A stretch of DNA of 64,000 nt from Microbacterium gallinarum (GTDB taxonomy: Bacteria > Actinomycetota > Actinomycetes > Actinomycetales > Microbacteriaceae), in contig NZ_JACSPM010000003.1 in the NCBI RefSeq assembly GCF_014837165.1, positions 124,001 through 188,000 of the forward strand, read 5' to 3'. The notes beneath the pieces were generated by a model. That model did no database searches, was not told the DNA's origin, and was given only the letters and a program-made list of their open reading frames with translations. The translations under genes were made by a program, and so were the position numbers. Of the stretch, positions 56,420 through 64,000 are shown piece after piece. The number at the start of each line of letters is the position of its first letter. Within the stretch, counting starts at the first letter, position 1.

Positions 56420-58515
56420 GCTGCGTTCTCCTTAAGGGATTCGCGTGCCGCCTCGACGACGGCGTCGGCGGTGATGCCGAACTTCTGGAAGAGGGTCTTG
56501 TAGTCGGCGGAGGCGCCGAAGTGGTCGATCGCGACCGAGCGGCCCTTGTCGCCGACGATGCCGCGCCAGGTGAGCGCAGAGCCGGCCTCGACCGACACGC
56601 GCGCGGTGACCGCTGCCGGCAGAACGGACTCGCGGTAGGCGTCGTCCTGCTCGGCGAACCACTCCAGCGAGGGAGCGGACACGACACGGGCGTTCACGCC
56701 TTCGGCGGCGAGGGTCTCGCGCGCGGCGACGGCGAGCTGCACCTCGGAGCCGGTGGCGATGAGGATCACGTCGGGCGTGCCGCCGGGCGCTTCCGCCAGC
56801 ACGTAGGCACCCTTCGTTGCCAGCTCCGCCGACGCGAAGGTGTCGCCGGATGCCTCGCCCTCACCGCGCGGGAACACCGGGATGTTCTGGCGGGTGAGCG
56901 CGATGCCGGCGGGTCCGGCGTTGCGGCGCAGCAGCTCGAGCCATGCGACGGCGGTCTCGTTGGCGTCGGCGGGGCGCACCACGGCGAAGTTCGGGATGGC
57001 GCGCAGCGTCGCGAGCTGCTCGACCGGCTGGTGCGTCGGGCCGTCCTCGCCGAGGGCGACGGAGTCGTGGGTCCAGACGAAGATCGACGGGATGTCCATC
57101 AGCGCGGCCAGGCGCACGGAGGGGCGCATGTAGTCGCTGAAGATGAGGAACGTGCCGCCGAACGCGCGGGTCGGGCCGTGCAGCACGATGCCGTTGACGA
57201 TCGCGCCCATCGCGTGCTCGCGGATGCCGAAGTGCAGCACGCGCCCGTACGGGTCGCCCGACCACTCGTGGGTCGACCACTCGGCGGGGATGAAGCTCTT
57301 GCCGTCCTTGATGGTGGTCAGGTTCGACTCGGCCAGGTCGGCCGATCCGCCCCACAGCTCAGGGAGCTCCGCGGCGAGTGCGTTGATGACGACGCCCGAC
57401 GCGGCACGCGTGGAGACGTCCTTGCCCGCCTCGAACGAGGGCAGTGCCGCTGCGATGCCGTCCGGCAGCTCGCGGGCCTGCACACGGTCGAACAGGGCCT
57501 TGCGCTCGGGGTTGGCGGCCGCCCAGGCGTCGAAGGACTCCTGCCACGCGGCGCGGGACTCGGCGGCGCGCTCGGCGAGCGAGCGGGTGTGCGCGAGCAC
57601 ATCGTCGGCGACCACGAAGGACTGCTCGGGGTCGAAGCCGAGCACCTTCTTCGTCGCGGCGAGCTCGTCGGCGCCGAGCGCCGAACCGTGGATCTTGCCG
57701 GTGTTCTGCTTGCCGGGCGACGGCCAGCCGATGATGGTGCGCAGGATGATCAGCGACGGCTTGGCGTTCTCGCCCTTCGCCGCCTCGATCGCGGCGTACA
57801 GCTCGGCGACGTCTTCGACGTACTCGCCGGACTTCTTCCAGTCCACGACCTGCACGTGCCAGCCGTAGGACTCGTACCGCTTCGCGACGTCCTCGGTGAA
57901 GGCGACGTTGGTGTCGTCCTCGATCGAGATCTGGTTCGAGTCGTAGATCGCGATGAGGTTGCCCAGCTGCTGGTGGCCGGCGAGGCTCGACGCTTCGGAG
58001 GTCACGCCCTCCTGCAGGTCGCCGTCGCCGGCGATGACGTAGATGTGGTGGTCGAAGGGCGACTCGCCCGCCGGGGTCTCGGGGTCGAACAGGCCGCGCT
58101 CGTAGCGGGCCGCGTAGGCGAAGCCGACCGACGAGGCGAGGCCCTGGCCGAGCGGGCCGGTGGTGATCTCGACACCCGCCGTGTGCCCGTACTCCGGGTG
58201 TCCGGGCGTCTTCGAGCCCCACGTGCGCAGCGACTCGAGGTCGCCGAGCTCGAGGCCGAACCCGCCCAGGTACAGCTGCACGTACTGCGTCAGCGAGGAG
58301 TGCCCGGCCGACAGGATGAACCTGTCGCGTCCCACCCAGTGCGTGTCGGCCGGGTCGTGGCGCAGCACCCGCTGATACAGCAGGTACGCGGCAGGCGCCA
58401 GGCTCATCGCGGTGCCGGGGTGGCCGTTGCCGACCTTCTCCACAGCGTCCGCAGCCAGCACACGAGCGGTGTCCACCGCGCGCCGATCGATCTCATCCCA
58501 ACGCAGCTCCGACAC
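56416..58515 (-). CDS. tkt: Transketolase
   Basis: A 699-residue ThDP enzyme. [13 protein letters not shown] (about 29-41), the ThDP/Mg motif [13 protein letters not shown]...NQISI (about 159-192), and [19 protein letters not shown] (about 477-495) are the family landmarks. It transfers two-carbon units in the pentose phosphate pathway. The GTG start has AGAGGCGG eight bases upstream. It is the first gene of the tkt-tal-pgi-zwf-opcA-pgl operon and is divergent from ctaB. Confidence 0.96.
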   Translation of the reverse strand: MSELRWDEIDRRAVDTARVLAADAVEKVGNGHPGTAMSLAPAAYLLYQRVLRHDPADTHWVGRDRFILSAGHSSLTQYVQLYLGGFGLELGDLESLRTWGSKTPGHPEYGHTAGVEITTGPLGQGLASSVGFAYAARYERGLFDPETPAGESPFDHHIYVIAGDGDLQEGVTSEASSLAGHQQLGNLIAIYDSNQISIEDDTNVAFTEDVAKRYESYGWHVQVVDWKKSGEYVEDVAELYAAIEAAKGENAKPSLIILRTIIGWPSPGKQNTGKIHGSALGADELAATKKVLGFDPEQSFVVADDVLAHTRSLAERAAESRAAWQESFDAWAAANPERKALFDRVQARELPDGIAAALPSFEAGKDVSTRAASGVVINALAAELPELWGGSADLAESNLTTIKDGKSFIPAEWSTHEWSGDPYGRVLHFGIREHAMGAIVNGIVLHGPTRAFGGTFLIFSDYMRPSVRLAALMDIPSIFVWTHDSVALGEDGPTHQPVEQLATLRAIPNFAVVRPADANETAVAWLELLRRNAGPAGIALTRQNIPVFPRGEGEASGDTFASAELATKGAYVLAEAPGGTPDVILIATGSEVQLAVAARETLAAEGVNARVVSAPSLEWFAEQDDAYRESVLPAAVTARVSVEAGSALTWRGIVGDKGRSVAIDHFGASADYKTLFQKFGITADAVVEAARESLKENAA

Positions 58516-58832
58516 GGGACCGCCTCTCTAATGAAGGTGCGCCCGACAGGGGCCGAACCACAGCCTTGTCCCGGGAGTGGGCGAAGGGGGATCGACGCGG
58601 GCGCGCGTGTGGTCTCAGCATAGCGAAGGGGCATGCCGCCCCGGCGATGTGAGCCGCTGTGTGACAGAGTCTTGCGGACCGGCCCTTGTTGTGCATGTCG
58701 TCGCCGTGTCGCACGCGTGACGTTTCGCTCACGCGACTGCGCGGCCGAATGTGAGCGGTAGCCCGCGGCGGGGGATCCTCGGCGCCATGCCATAGACTTA
58801 AGTGATTTCTGCGGGCGGCGATTGCGGGGGAG
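58516..58832. promoter_or_regulatory. Divergent tkt / ctaB control region
   Basis: This 317-bp spacer has TATGCT on the minus strand (58617-58622), a likely tkt -10 with a leader near 95 bases, and TAGACT (58793-58798), the likely ctaB -10. An inverted repeat CGCGTGA-N8-TCACGCG lies at 58714-58735; it resembles a Crp/GlxR site (GTGA...TCAC) but the spacer is 8, not 6. No reading frame fits. Confidence 0.5.
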
Positions 58833-59774
58833 ATGGACATCACGACGACGGCGGGTGCCGAGGCATCCGCTCACGCTCCTCGCGAGTCCCGCCAGCCGCT
58901 CGGCCGCACGATCCGCGCCTACATCGCGCTCATGAAGCCTCGCGTGCTCGAGCTGCTGCTCGTCACGACCGTTCCGGTGATGATCCTGGCCCAGGGCGGA
59001 CTTCCCGACCTGTGGCTCGTGGTCGCCACGGTCATCGGCGGCACAGCCAGCGCCGGGTCGGCGGCGGCGTTCAACATGTACCTCGACCGCGACATCGACG
59101 CGCACATGCAGCGCACGGTGAACCGGCCGCTCGTCACGGGCGAGGTCTCACCCCGTGGAGCGTTGGTCTTCGCGTGGACGCTCGCGGTGTTCTCGACCGT
59201 GTGGCTGCTGTTCACGACCAACTGGCTCGCGGCCACGCTGTCGGCCGCCGCCATCTTCTTCTACGTCGTGATCTACACGATGATCCTCAAGCGCCGCACC
59301 GAGCAGAACATCGTGTGGGGCGGCATCGCCGGCTGCTTCCCGGTGCTGATCGGGTGGACGGCCGTCACCGGCTCGCTGGCCTGGCCGCCCGTCATCCTGT
59401 TCGTGCTCGTCTTCCTCTGGACGCCGCCGCACTACTGGCCGCTGTCGATGAAGTACAAGGACCAGTACGAAGAAGTCGACGTGCCCATGCTGGGCGCGAC
59501 CCGCAACGGCTCGCAGGTCGGCCTGCAGGTCATCCTCTACGCGTGGGCCACCGTGGCGTGCTCGCTCCTGCTCATCCCGGTCGCCGGGATGGGACTGGTC
59601 TACACCGTGTCGTCGCTGGTGTTCGGCGGCTGGTTCATCTACGAGTCGCACCGTCTCTACAACCGTGCGGTGCGCGGTACCGAGCCGCGCCCGATGCGGG
59701 TCTTCCACGCCTCGATCACCTACCTGACGCTGATCTTCGTCGCGATCGCGGTCGATCCGCTGCTCCCGTTCTGA
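58833..59774 (+). CDS. ctaB: Protoheme IX farnesyltransferase (heme O synthase)
   Basis: A 313-residue membrane prenyltransferase that adds a farnesyl group to heme B, supplying the aa3 oxidase. [20 protein letters not shown], the Asp-rich [20 protein letters not shown] (about 85-104) and [20 protein letters not shown] (about 150-169) are the usual sites, with about nine helices. The ATG is the only in-frame start near the conserved sequence; the GGGGGAG before it is unusually close. ctaB divergent from tkt is the classic actinobacterial arrangement. Confidence 0.94.
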   Translation: MDITTTAGAEASAHAPRESRQPLGRTIRAYIALMKPRVLELLLVTTVPVMILAQGGLPDLWLVVATVIGGTASAGSAAAFNMYLDRDIDAHMQRTVNRPLVTGEVSPRGALVFAWTLAVFSTVWLLFTTNWLAATLSAAAIFFYVVIYTMILKRRTEQNIVWGGIAGCFPVLIGWTAVTGSLAWPPVILFVLVFLWTPPHYWPLSMKYKDQYEEVDVPMLGATRNGSQVGLQVILYAWATVACSLLLIPVAGMGLVYTVSSLVFGGWFIYESHRLYNRAVRGTEPRPMRVFHASITYLTLIFVAIAVDPLLPF

Positions 59775-59829
59775 TCGTTCGAGTCTCATCGGCGACGCGC
59801 GCAGTCGGCTGCACGCCTAGGCTGACCCC

Positions 59830-61032
59830 GTGAGAGCACGTCATCGCGCGGCCGGCGCCGTCACGGCGATCGTCGCGGTCCTCGTGCTCGGAAGCGCGGA
59901 CGGATCGTGGGCGGATGACGCGGCCCCGCCGTCTGCGACGGGATCCGTCGTGGTCGAACCGGCGCCCGCGGACGACCTCGCAGCCGCCGCCGCGCAGCGG
60001 GTGGAGGCGATGTCGACGCGCGAGCAGGCCGCCTCCGTGGTGATGGGTCACATCCCGACGACCGACCCCGGGGCGCTGAAGGCCTACATGCAGGCGACAG
60101 GGATCGGCGGCTTCATCCTGATGGGGGCCAACGTCCCGGGCGACGAGGCGACGCTCCGGGCCGTGACGGCAGCTCTCACGACCGATGCCGCCTTCCCGCC
60201 GGTGCTCGCGATCGACCAGGAGGGCGGCGACGTCTCGCGACTGCCGTGGGACGACTTCCGCTCCTCGGTCGACCTCAAGAACGAGGCACCGGCCGCAGCC
60301 GAGATCGCGTTCGCCGGCCGTGGCGCGCTCGTCGGGCGCGCCGGAATCGGCGTGAACTTCGGGATCGTGGCCGACGAGACCGACGATCCCTCGTCGTTCA
60401 TCTTCCGCCGCGCGCTCGGCACGACCCCTGCGGCCTCGGCCGATCGCGTCGCCGCCGCTGTGGCAGGCGAGAGCAGTGCGGCGCTGTCCACACTCAAGCA
60501 CTTCCCGGGCCACGGCGCCGCCCCCGGCGACTCGCACCGCGGCATCCCGTCCACGGACATGAGCAAGGACCAGTGGCTCAGCGGCCCGGCGCAGCCGTTC
60601 CGGTCCGGGATCGACGCCGGGGCGCCGCTGCTGATGTTCGGCCATCTCGCGTACACCGCGGTGGATGCGCAGCCGGCGACCCTCTCGGCCGAGTGGCACC
60701 GCATCGCGCGCGAGGAACTCGGCTTCGACGGCGTGGCGGTCACCGACGATCTCGGCATGCTCGAGGCATCCGGAATCTCGTCCTACTCCGACCCCGTCGC
60801 CAACGCCGTCGCGGCACTGGCCGCAGGGAACGACCTGCTGCTGTCGGTGATGTTCACGTCGGCCGAGAGCGCACCGCGCATCGTCGACGGCATCGTCGGG
60901 GCGGTCGACGCCGGGACGCTGCCGCCCGATCGCCTGCGCGAGGCGGCGACGCGCGTGGCGCAGCTACGCCTGCAGCTGGCGGCGGACGGCCGCGGACTGC
61001 TGCCCTGCGGCGACTGCCAGCCGGTCGGCTGA
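59830..61032 (+). CDS. Secreted glycoside hydrolase family 3 protein (NagZ-like)
   Basis: A 400-residue exported GH3 N-terminal-domain protein. A signal peptide covers about 1-29 (AVTAIVAVLVLGSADGSWADD region). The barrel has LAIDQEGGDVSRLP (about 123-136), STLKHFPGHGAAPGDSH (about 218-234, the NagZ His/Asp dyad region) and VTDDLGMLEAS (about 303, nucleophile Asp). It probably removes terminal N-acetylglucosamine from cell-wall fragments or glycans. It has no GH3 C-terminal domain. GTG fits TAGGCT-N6-GTG (59818-59823). The C-terminal CGDC could be a disulfide. Confidence 0.87.
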   Translation: MRARHRAAGAVTAIVAVLVLGSADGSWADDAAPPSATGSVVVEPAPADDLAAAAAQRVEAMSTREQAASVVMGHIPTTDPGALKAYMQATGIGGFILMGANVPGDEATLRAVTAALTTDAAFPPVLAIDQEGGDVSRLPWDDFRSSVDLKNEAPAAAEIAFAGRGALVGRAGIGVNFGIVADETDDPSSFIFRRALGTTPAASADRVAAAVAGESSAALSTLKHFPGHGAAPGDSHRGIPSTDMSKDQWLSGPAQPFRSGIDAGAPLLMFGHLAYTAVDAQPATLSAEWHRIAREELGFDGVAVTDDLGMLEASGISSYSDPVANAVAALAAGNDLLLSVMFTSAESAPRIVDGIVGAVDAGTLPPDRLREAATRVAQLRLQLAADGRGLLPCGDCQPVG

Positions 61033-61033
61033 C

Positions 61034-61915
61034 TCAGACGGCGCAGACGGCGCCGACGGCGCCGAGAAGTCGCTCGCGCAGCGCCTGGCCGCGCTCGGCG
61101 AAGCCGCGCTGGGCGCGCACGTACTCCGCCTTGCCCTCGACTGTCTCGATCCGCACGGGCGCGTAGCCCCAGTCGGCAAGGTCGTACGGCGAGGCCTGCA
61201 TGTCGAGCGTGCGGATGTCGCGGGCCAAGGCGAAGGCGTCGAGCAGGAGGTCGCCGGGAACGAGCGGCCCGAGCTTGACCGCCCACTTGTAGAGATCCAT
61301 GCCGGCGTGAAGGCACCCGGGCTGCTCGAGGTCGGCCTGGCGCTCGCGCGTGGGCGCGTCTCGATTGAGCGGGACGGCCGCCGGAGTGAAGAATCGGAAT
61401 GCGTCGAAGTGCGTGCACTTCAGGTCGTGAGCCTCGACGACGGCGTCCGTCGCCTCCTGCCCGAGGCGCAGCGGCACCTCGTGGCGGTGCGTGCGCTCAC
61501 GGTAGACCATCGCCCATTCGTGCAGGCCGAAGCATCCGAAGCTGCCGGATCGACCCGCGGTGGCGCGAAGGACGCGGCCGATGTTCGCGATGAGAGCGCC
61601 GCGTTCGGCGCGCAGCGCGTCCGCGTCGAGGGTCACCGAGCCCGGGGTGTCCCCCGAGGTGTACCAGCGCCAGCCTGCCCGCTCGCCGGCGGCTTCGGCG
61701 AGCTCGACGCCCGCGCCCGGGTGCCAGCGCCGCAGCAGCGACGGCTTGTACGAGTAATAGGTGAAGAGGAAATCCTCGACGGGATGCTTCTCGCCACGCG
61801 CCGCTCGTCGCCGGTGCGCCGCCGTCAGCTCGTCGGCCCGCGCGATGTGGGCGGCTTCGCGCGCACGCCAGTCGGCCGCGCGGAGCACGGGGCGCTGGGG
61901 TGGGGCGATCGTCAC
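61034..61915 (-). CDS. Protein commonly labelled 3-methyladenine DNA glycosylase
   Basis: A 293-residue soluble protein of an actinobacterial family often annotated as 3-methyladenine DNA glycosylase. Typical parts are HPVEDFLFTYYSYKPSLLRRWHPG (about 45-68), GCFGLHEWAMVY (about 130-141), THFDAFRFFTP and QPGCLHAGMDLYKWAVKLGP (about 196-215). No HhH-GPD or AAG glycosylase motif can be seen, so the name is doubtful. TATCCT (minus strand 61922-61927) six bases before GTG 61915 fixes the start. It lies one base from the end of the convergent GH3 gene. Confidence 0.75.
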   Translation of the reverse strand: MTIAPPQRPVLRAADWRAREAAHIARADELTAAHRRRAARGEKHPVEDFLFTYYSYKPSLLRRWHPGAGVELAEAAGERAGWRWYTSGDTPGSVTLDADALRAERGALIANIGRVLRATAGRSGSFGCFGLHEWAMVYRERTHRHEVPLRLGQEATDAVVEAHDLKCTHFDAFRFFTPAAVPLNRDAPTRERQADLEQPGCLHAGMDLYKWAVKLGPLVPGDLLLDAFALARDIRTLDMQASPYDLADWGYAPVRIETVEGKAEYVRAQRGFAERGQALRERLLGAVGAVCAV

Positions 61916-61980
61916 CGTTCGAGGATACGCACGACCACCGGGCGTCCGCCGGGAGCCGATCGCGACGAGGACGCGCCGGA

Positions 61981-62694
61981 TCAGTCGTCGACGGGCTCGA
62001 TCAACGCGGGGGAGTTGTTGCGCACGTTGCCCACGGCCTTCGACACGACATGGTCGTCGAGCGTCTCGGCCAGGGCCGGCGCGGCGTCGATGGCGGCGTC
62101 GAGCACGTCGCGCACGTTGTCGGTCGTCGGGTCGAGCCACGCGTCGGCGTGATCGGCGTCGAGGAACAGCGGCATGCGGTCGTGGATGGAGCCGAGGCGG
62201 CCGATCGAGTCGCGCGTGAGGATCGTGAAGCTCAGGAGCCAGCGGGACGGATCGTCGTCGCCCTTCGCCTTGTCGCGCCACCACTCGTAGAGGCCGGCCA
62301 TGAACAGCGGAGACCCGTCGGCGGGGTGGATGTAGTGCGGCGTCTTCACGCCGTCTTCGGTCTTCCACTCGTAGTAGCCCGAGGTCGGCACCACCGCGCG
62401 CCGCTTTTCGAGGGCGCTGCGGAACATCGGCTTGGCCTCGAGCTCTTCAGACCGTGCATTGAAGGCCCGCGCGCCGATCTTGGGGTCTTTCGCCCACCCG
62501 GGCACGAGGCCCCACCGAGCGCTCTCGAGCCGCCGCGTCGGCAGCTCTTCCTTCAGCGAGTCGAGCACGATCGCGACCTGGGCGGTCGGCGCGACGTTGT
62601 ACGACGGCTCGGGCAGGTCGTCGCCCTCGACGTCGACCCGCAGCACGCCGACGAGGTCGGAACCGGCACTGGCCACCACGAAGCGTCCGCACAT
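61981..62694 (-). CDS. SRAP-domain protein (YedK/HMCES type)
   Basis: A 237-residue SOS-response-associated peptidase protein. Cys2 in MCGRFVVAS is the residue that crosslinks to abasic sites in single-stranded DNA; NARSE (about 81-85), the Glu of SGYYEWK (about 107-113) and the His of IHDRMPL (about 181-187) complete the active site. It shields abasic sites during replication. TAGGCT (minus strand 62701-62706) six bases before ATG gives a leaderless start. Partly similar sequence upstream (GTCG) does not convincingly match the damage promoter seen at uvrA/uvrB. Confidence 0.92.
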   Translation of the reverse strand: MCGRFVVASAGSDLVGVLRVDVEGDDLPEPSYNVAPTAQVAIVLDSLKEELPTRRLESARWGLVPGWAKDPKIGARAFNARSEELEAKPMFRSALEKRRAVVPTSGYYEWKTEDGVKTPHYIHPADGSPLFMAGLYEWWRDKAKGDDDPSRWLLSFTILTRDSIGRLGSIHDRMPLFLDADHADAWLDPTTDNVRDVLDAAIDAAPALAETLDDHVVSKAVGNVRNNSPALIEPVDD

Positions 62695-62732
62695 GCGGTC
62701 AGCCTACGCGCGGGGTGCGACGTCGGACGGGC

Positions 62733-63767
62733 TCAGCGCGGAATGACGCCGGCTGCTTCCAGCCGCTCCAGCAGCCCGGCGCCGTCGGAGTCGGTCACCC
62801 AGGGTACCGCCGCGGCCGAATGGTCGTTGACCGCGGTGCGACCGCCCGCGAGCACGGCCTCGGCGGGCGACAGGCGACGGATCGCCACGCCGACGACGTT
62901 CTGCGGGTGCTCGGCGGTGAAGGTCGTGTACAGCTCGTCGTCGTGCTGGCCGTCGTCGCCGAGCAGCAGCCACCGTACGTGCGGGAACTCCTCGGCCAGA
63001 CGGCGGAGGTTCGTAAGCTTGTGGGTCTGACCGCTGCGGAACCAGCGGTCGTGCGTGGGTCCCCAGTCGGTCAGCAGCAGCGCGCCGGGAGGGAAGAGGT
63101 GACGCGTGAGGAAGCGCATGAGCGTCGGCGCGATGTTCCACGCGCCCGTCGAGAGGTAGATCACCGGGGCGCCGGGATGCTCGCGCACAACGCGCTCCAT
63201 CAGCACCGCCATGCCGGGCACCGGCTGGCGTGCGTGCTCGTCGACGACGAACGAGTTCCAGGCGGCGAGCAGCGGGCGGGGGAGCGCCGTGACCATGACG
63301 GTGTCGTCCACGTCCGACACGACGCCGAACGTCACCTCCGGGCCGACGACGAAGACCCGGGTCTCGACGGGCTCGCCGTCCTCGACCGACATCGTGAAGG
63401 TCTGCCAGCCGGCTTCGAGCGTCGCGGGGAGCCGGACGTCGATGACACCGCCGCGATCGGCGACCACGTCATGGCGTACACCGGCGATCGTGACGGTCAC
63501 CTGCGCATAGCCGATCGGCACGGCCACGAAGCTGCGCCAGCCGCGCACGCTCGCGTACTCGCCGGACTCCGTCTTCTTGACGGGCGGCACGATCATGACC
63601 CTGCCGAGCACGCGCACCCACTCGGTTCCGGCGTATCCGGGGAAGGGCGTCACGGTCGGTGTCTGGCCCCGGCGCCGGGCGCGCCGCTCACGCCAGGAGT
63701 GGAAGCGGTACTCGAGCCGTGCGAGCCACAGCACCTTGGTGCGAGAGGTCGTCGCTTTCTCGGGCAT
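62733..63767 (-). CDS. App1-like phosphatidate phosphatase-domain protein (DUF2183)
   Basis: A 344-residue protein with a beta-rich N-terminal part (about 40-160) and a HAD-like App1 domain. FGVVSDVDDTVMVTAL (about 169-184) has the DXDXT nucleophile motif; YLSTGAWNIAPTLMRFL (about 226-242), LLTDWGP, HKLTNLRRL and LLGDDGQHDDELY (about 291-303) follow as in the family. In yeast App1 dephosphorylates phosphatidate; the bacterial substrate is unknown. ATG 63767 is preceded by GAGGGG with short spacing. It lies 4 bp after the DedA-like gene in the same direction. Confidence 0.86.
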   Translation of the reverse strand: MPEKATTSRTKVLWLARLEYRFHSWRERRARRRGQTPTVTPFPGYAGTEWVRVLGRVMIVPPVKKTESGEYASVRGWRSFVAVPIGYAQVTVTIAGVRHDVVADRGGVIDVRLPATLEAGWQTFTMSVEDGEPVETRVFVVGPEVTFGVVSDVDDTVMVTALPRPLLAAWNSFVVDEHARQPVPGMAVLMERVVREHPGAPVIYLSTGAWNIAPTLMRFLTRHLFPPGALLLTDWGPTHDRWFRSGQTHKLTNLRRLAEEFPHVRWLLLGDDGQHDDELYTTFTAEHPQNVVGVAIRRLSPAEAVLAGGRTAVNDHSAAAVPWVTDSDGAGLLERLEAAGVIPR

Positions 63768-63771
63768 CCCC

Positions 63772-64000
63772 TCAGTCTTCCACGTCCTCCTCCACGCGAC
63801 CTGCACGGGCGGCGGAGTGATCGTGGTCGAGGTGCTTGCGCTCGATCCGCTCGATGACCTTCTTGCTGACGTAGATGAGCACCAGGAACAGCACGATGAT
63901 GCCGACGAAGATGTAGCCCGCGTAGTGCAGCTGATCCGCGAGCTGGCGGTAGGTGCCGGCGGCCACCGAGGCGACCGAGATGTACAGCCCAGCCCAGATC
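63772..64000 (-). CDS. DedA-family-like membrane protein, C-terminal end (partial)
   Basis: The frame is open to the right edge, so this is the last 75 codons of a larger gene. It shows the end of one hydrophobic segment (IWAGLYISVASVAAGTY), a loop YRQLADQLHYAG, a full helix YIFVGIIVLFLVLIYVSKKVI and a charged tail RIERKHLDHDHSAARAGRVE. The arrangement, with YAGYIFVGII before the final helix, is that of DedA/SNARE-associated proteins, which act in membrane lipid handling. With so little sequence this is a moderate call. App1-like phosphatase next to it fits a lipid-related unit. Confidence 0.55.
   Translation of the reverse strand, partial: IWAGLYISVASVAAGTYRQLADQLHYAGYIFVGIIVLFLVLIYVSKKVIERIERKHLDHDHSAARAGRVEEDVED

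Noticed and set aside
58714..58735. Crp/GlxR site between tkt and ctaB
   Set aside because: GTGA and TCAC half-sites are eight bases apart instead of the usual six, so I list it only as an inverted repeat.

Overview
The window is chromosomal DNA from a high-GC Gram-positive actinobacterium, most likely family Microbacteriaceae (Microbacterium-like). The evidence is the G/C-rich third codon positions, the actinobacterial bcc-aa3 respiratory genes (ctaD/ctaF, qcrCAB, ctaE), WhiA, RbpA, OpcA, a four-S1-domain RpsA, and the order uvrC-rapZ-whiA ... gap-pgk-tpiA-secG-rbpA ... pgl-opcA-zwf-(pgi)-tal-tkt | ctaB. Genus is inference. I see no insertion sequence, prophage, integrase, CRISPR array, tRNA or rRNA. 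Coding density is high and both strands are used.

Layout. 1-6550: aerobic respiration: the end of ctaD, then ctaF and a PP2C phosphatase on the plus strand, convergent with a rhodanese and the ctaE-qcrC-qcrA-qcrB operon. 6551-21306: mixed housekeeping and accessory genes (trpD, PHP protein, ClbS/DfsB-like protein, 5'-3' exonuclease, lipoprotein plus secreted protein, DksA-like zinc finger, YchJ, PEP mutase-like enzyme, MetPS-type transporter, FAD monooxygenase, serine hydrolase, APC permease). 21360-23914: alcohol dehydrogenase, SDR and TetR regulator with a palindromic operator candidate. 24047-26670: a tiny membrane protein, a PH-domain protein and rpsA. 26749-31089: a GIY-YIG-like gene with a damage-type promoter, then a histidine kinase, a degenerate GGDEF-like membrane protein and a convergent response regulator. 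31498-44780: coaE, uvrB, an OhrR-like regulator with a divergent Cys-rich small gene, a secreted 5'-nucleotidase, uvrA-uvrC-rapZ and whiA. 44787-50183: PhzF-like enzyme, sodA, gap-pgk-tpiA, secG-rbpA. 50356-58515: a minus-strand pentose-phosphate operon tkt-tal-pgi-zwf-opcA-pgl, divergent from ctaB. 59830-64000: GH3 enzyme, a protein commonly labelled 3-methyladenine glycosylase, SRAP, an App1-like phosphatase and the end of a DedA-like membrane protein.

How it fits together. The respiratory genes and ctaB (heme O synthase) build the bcc-aa3 supercomplex; gap-pgk-tpiA and the tkt-to-pgl operon give lower glycolysis and the pentose phosphate pathway. The excision-repair genes uvrB and uvrA(-uvrC) share a promoter of identical geometry (TGTCGGAG, 8 bases, TANNNT, 6 bases, GTG) that matches the RecA-independent/PafBC-type damage promoter. 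The same arrangement precedes the uncharacterised GIY-YIG-like gene at 26777, and a weaker version precedes the 5'-3' exonuclease. This shared regulon is the most interesting signal in the window.

A second general feature is the start signal: at least fifteen genes have a TANNNT hexamer exactly six bases before an ATG/GTG and no Shine-Dalgarno, as expected for leaderless transcription. Coordinates of starts chosen by this rule are noted in the entries.
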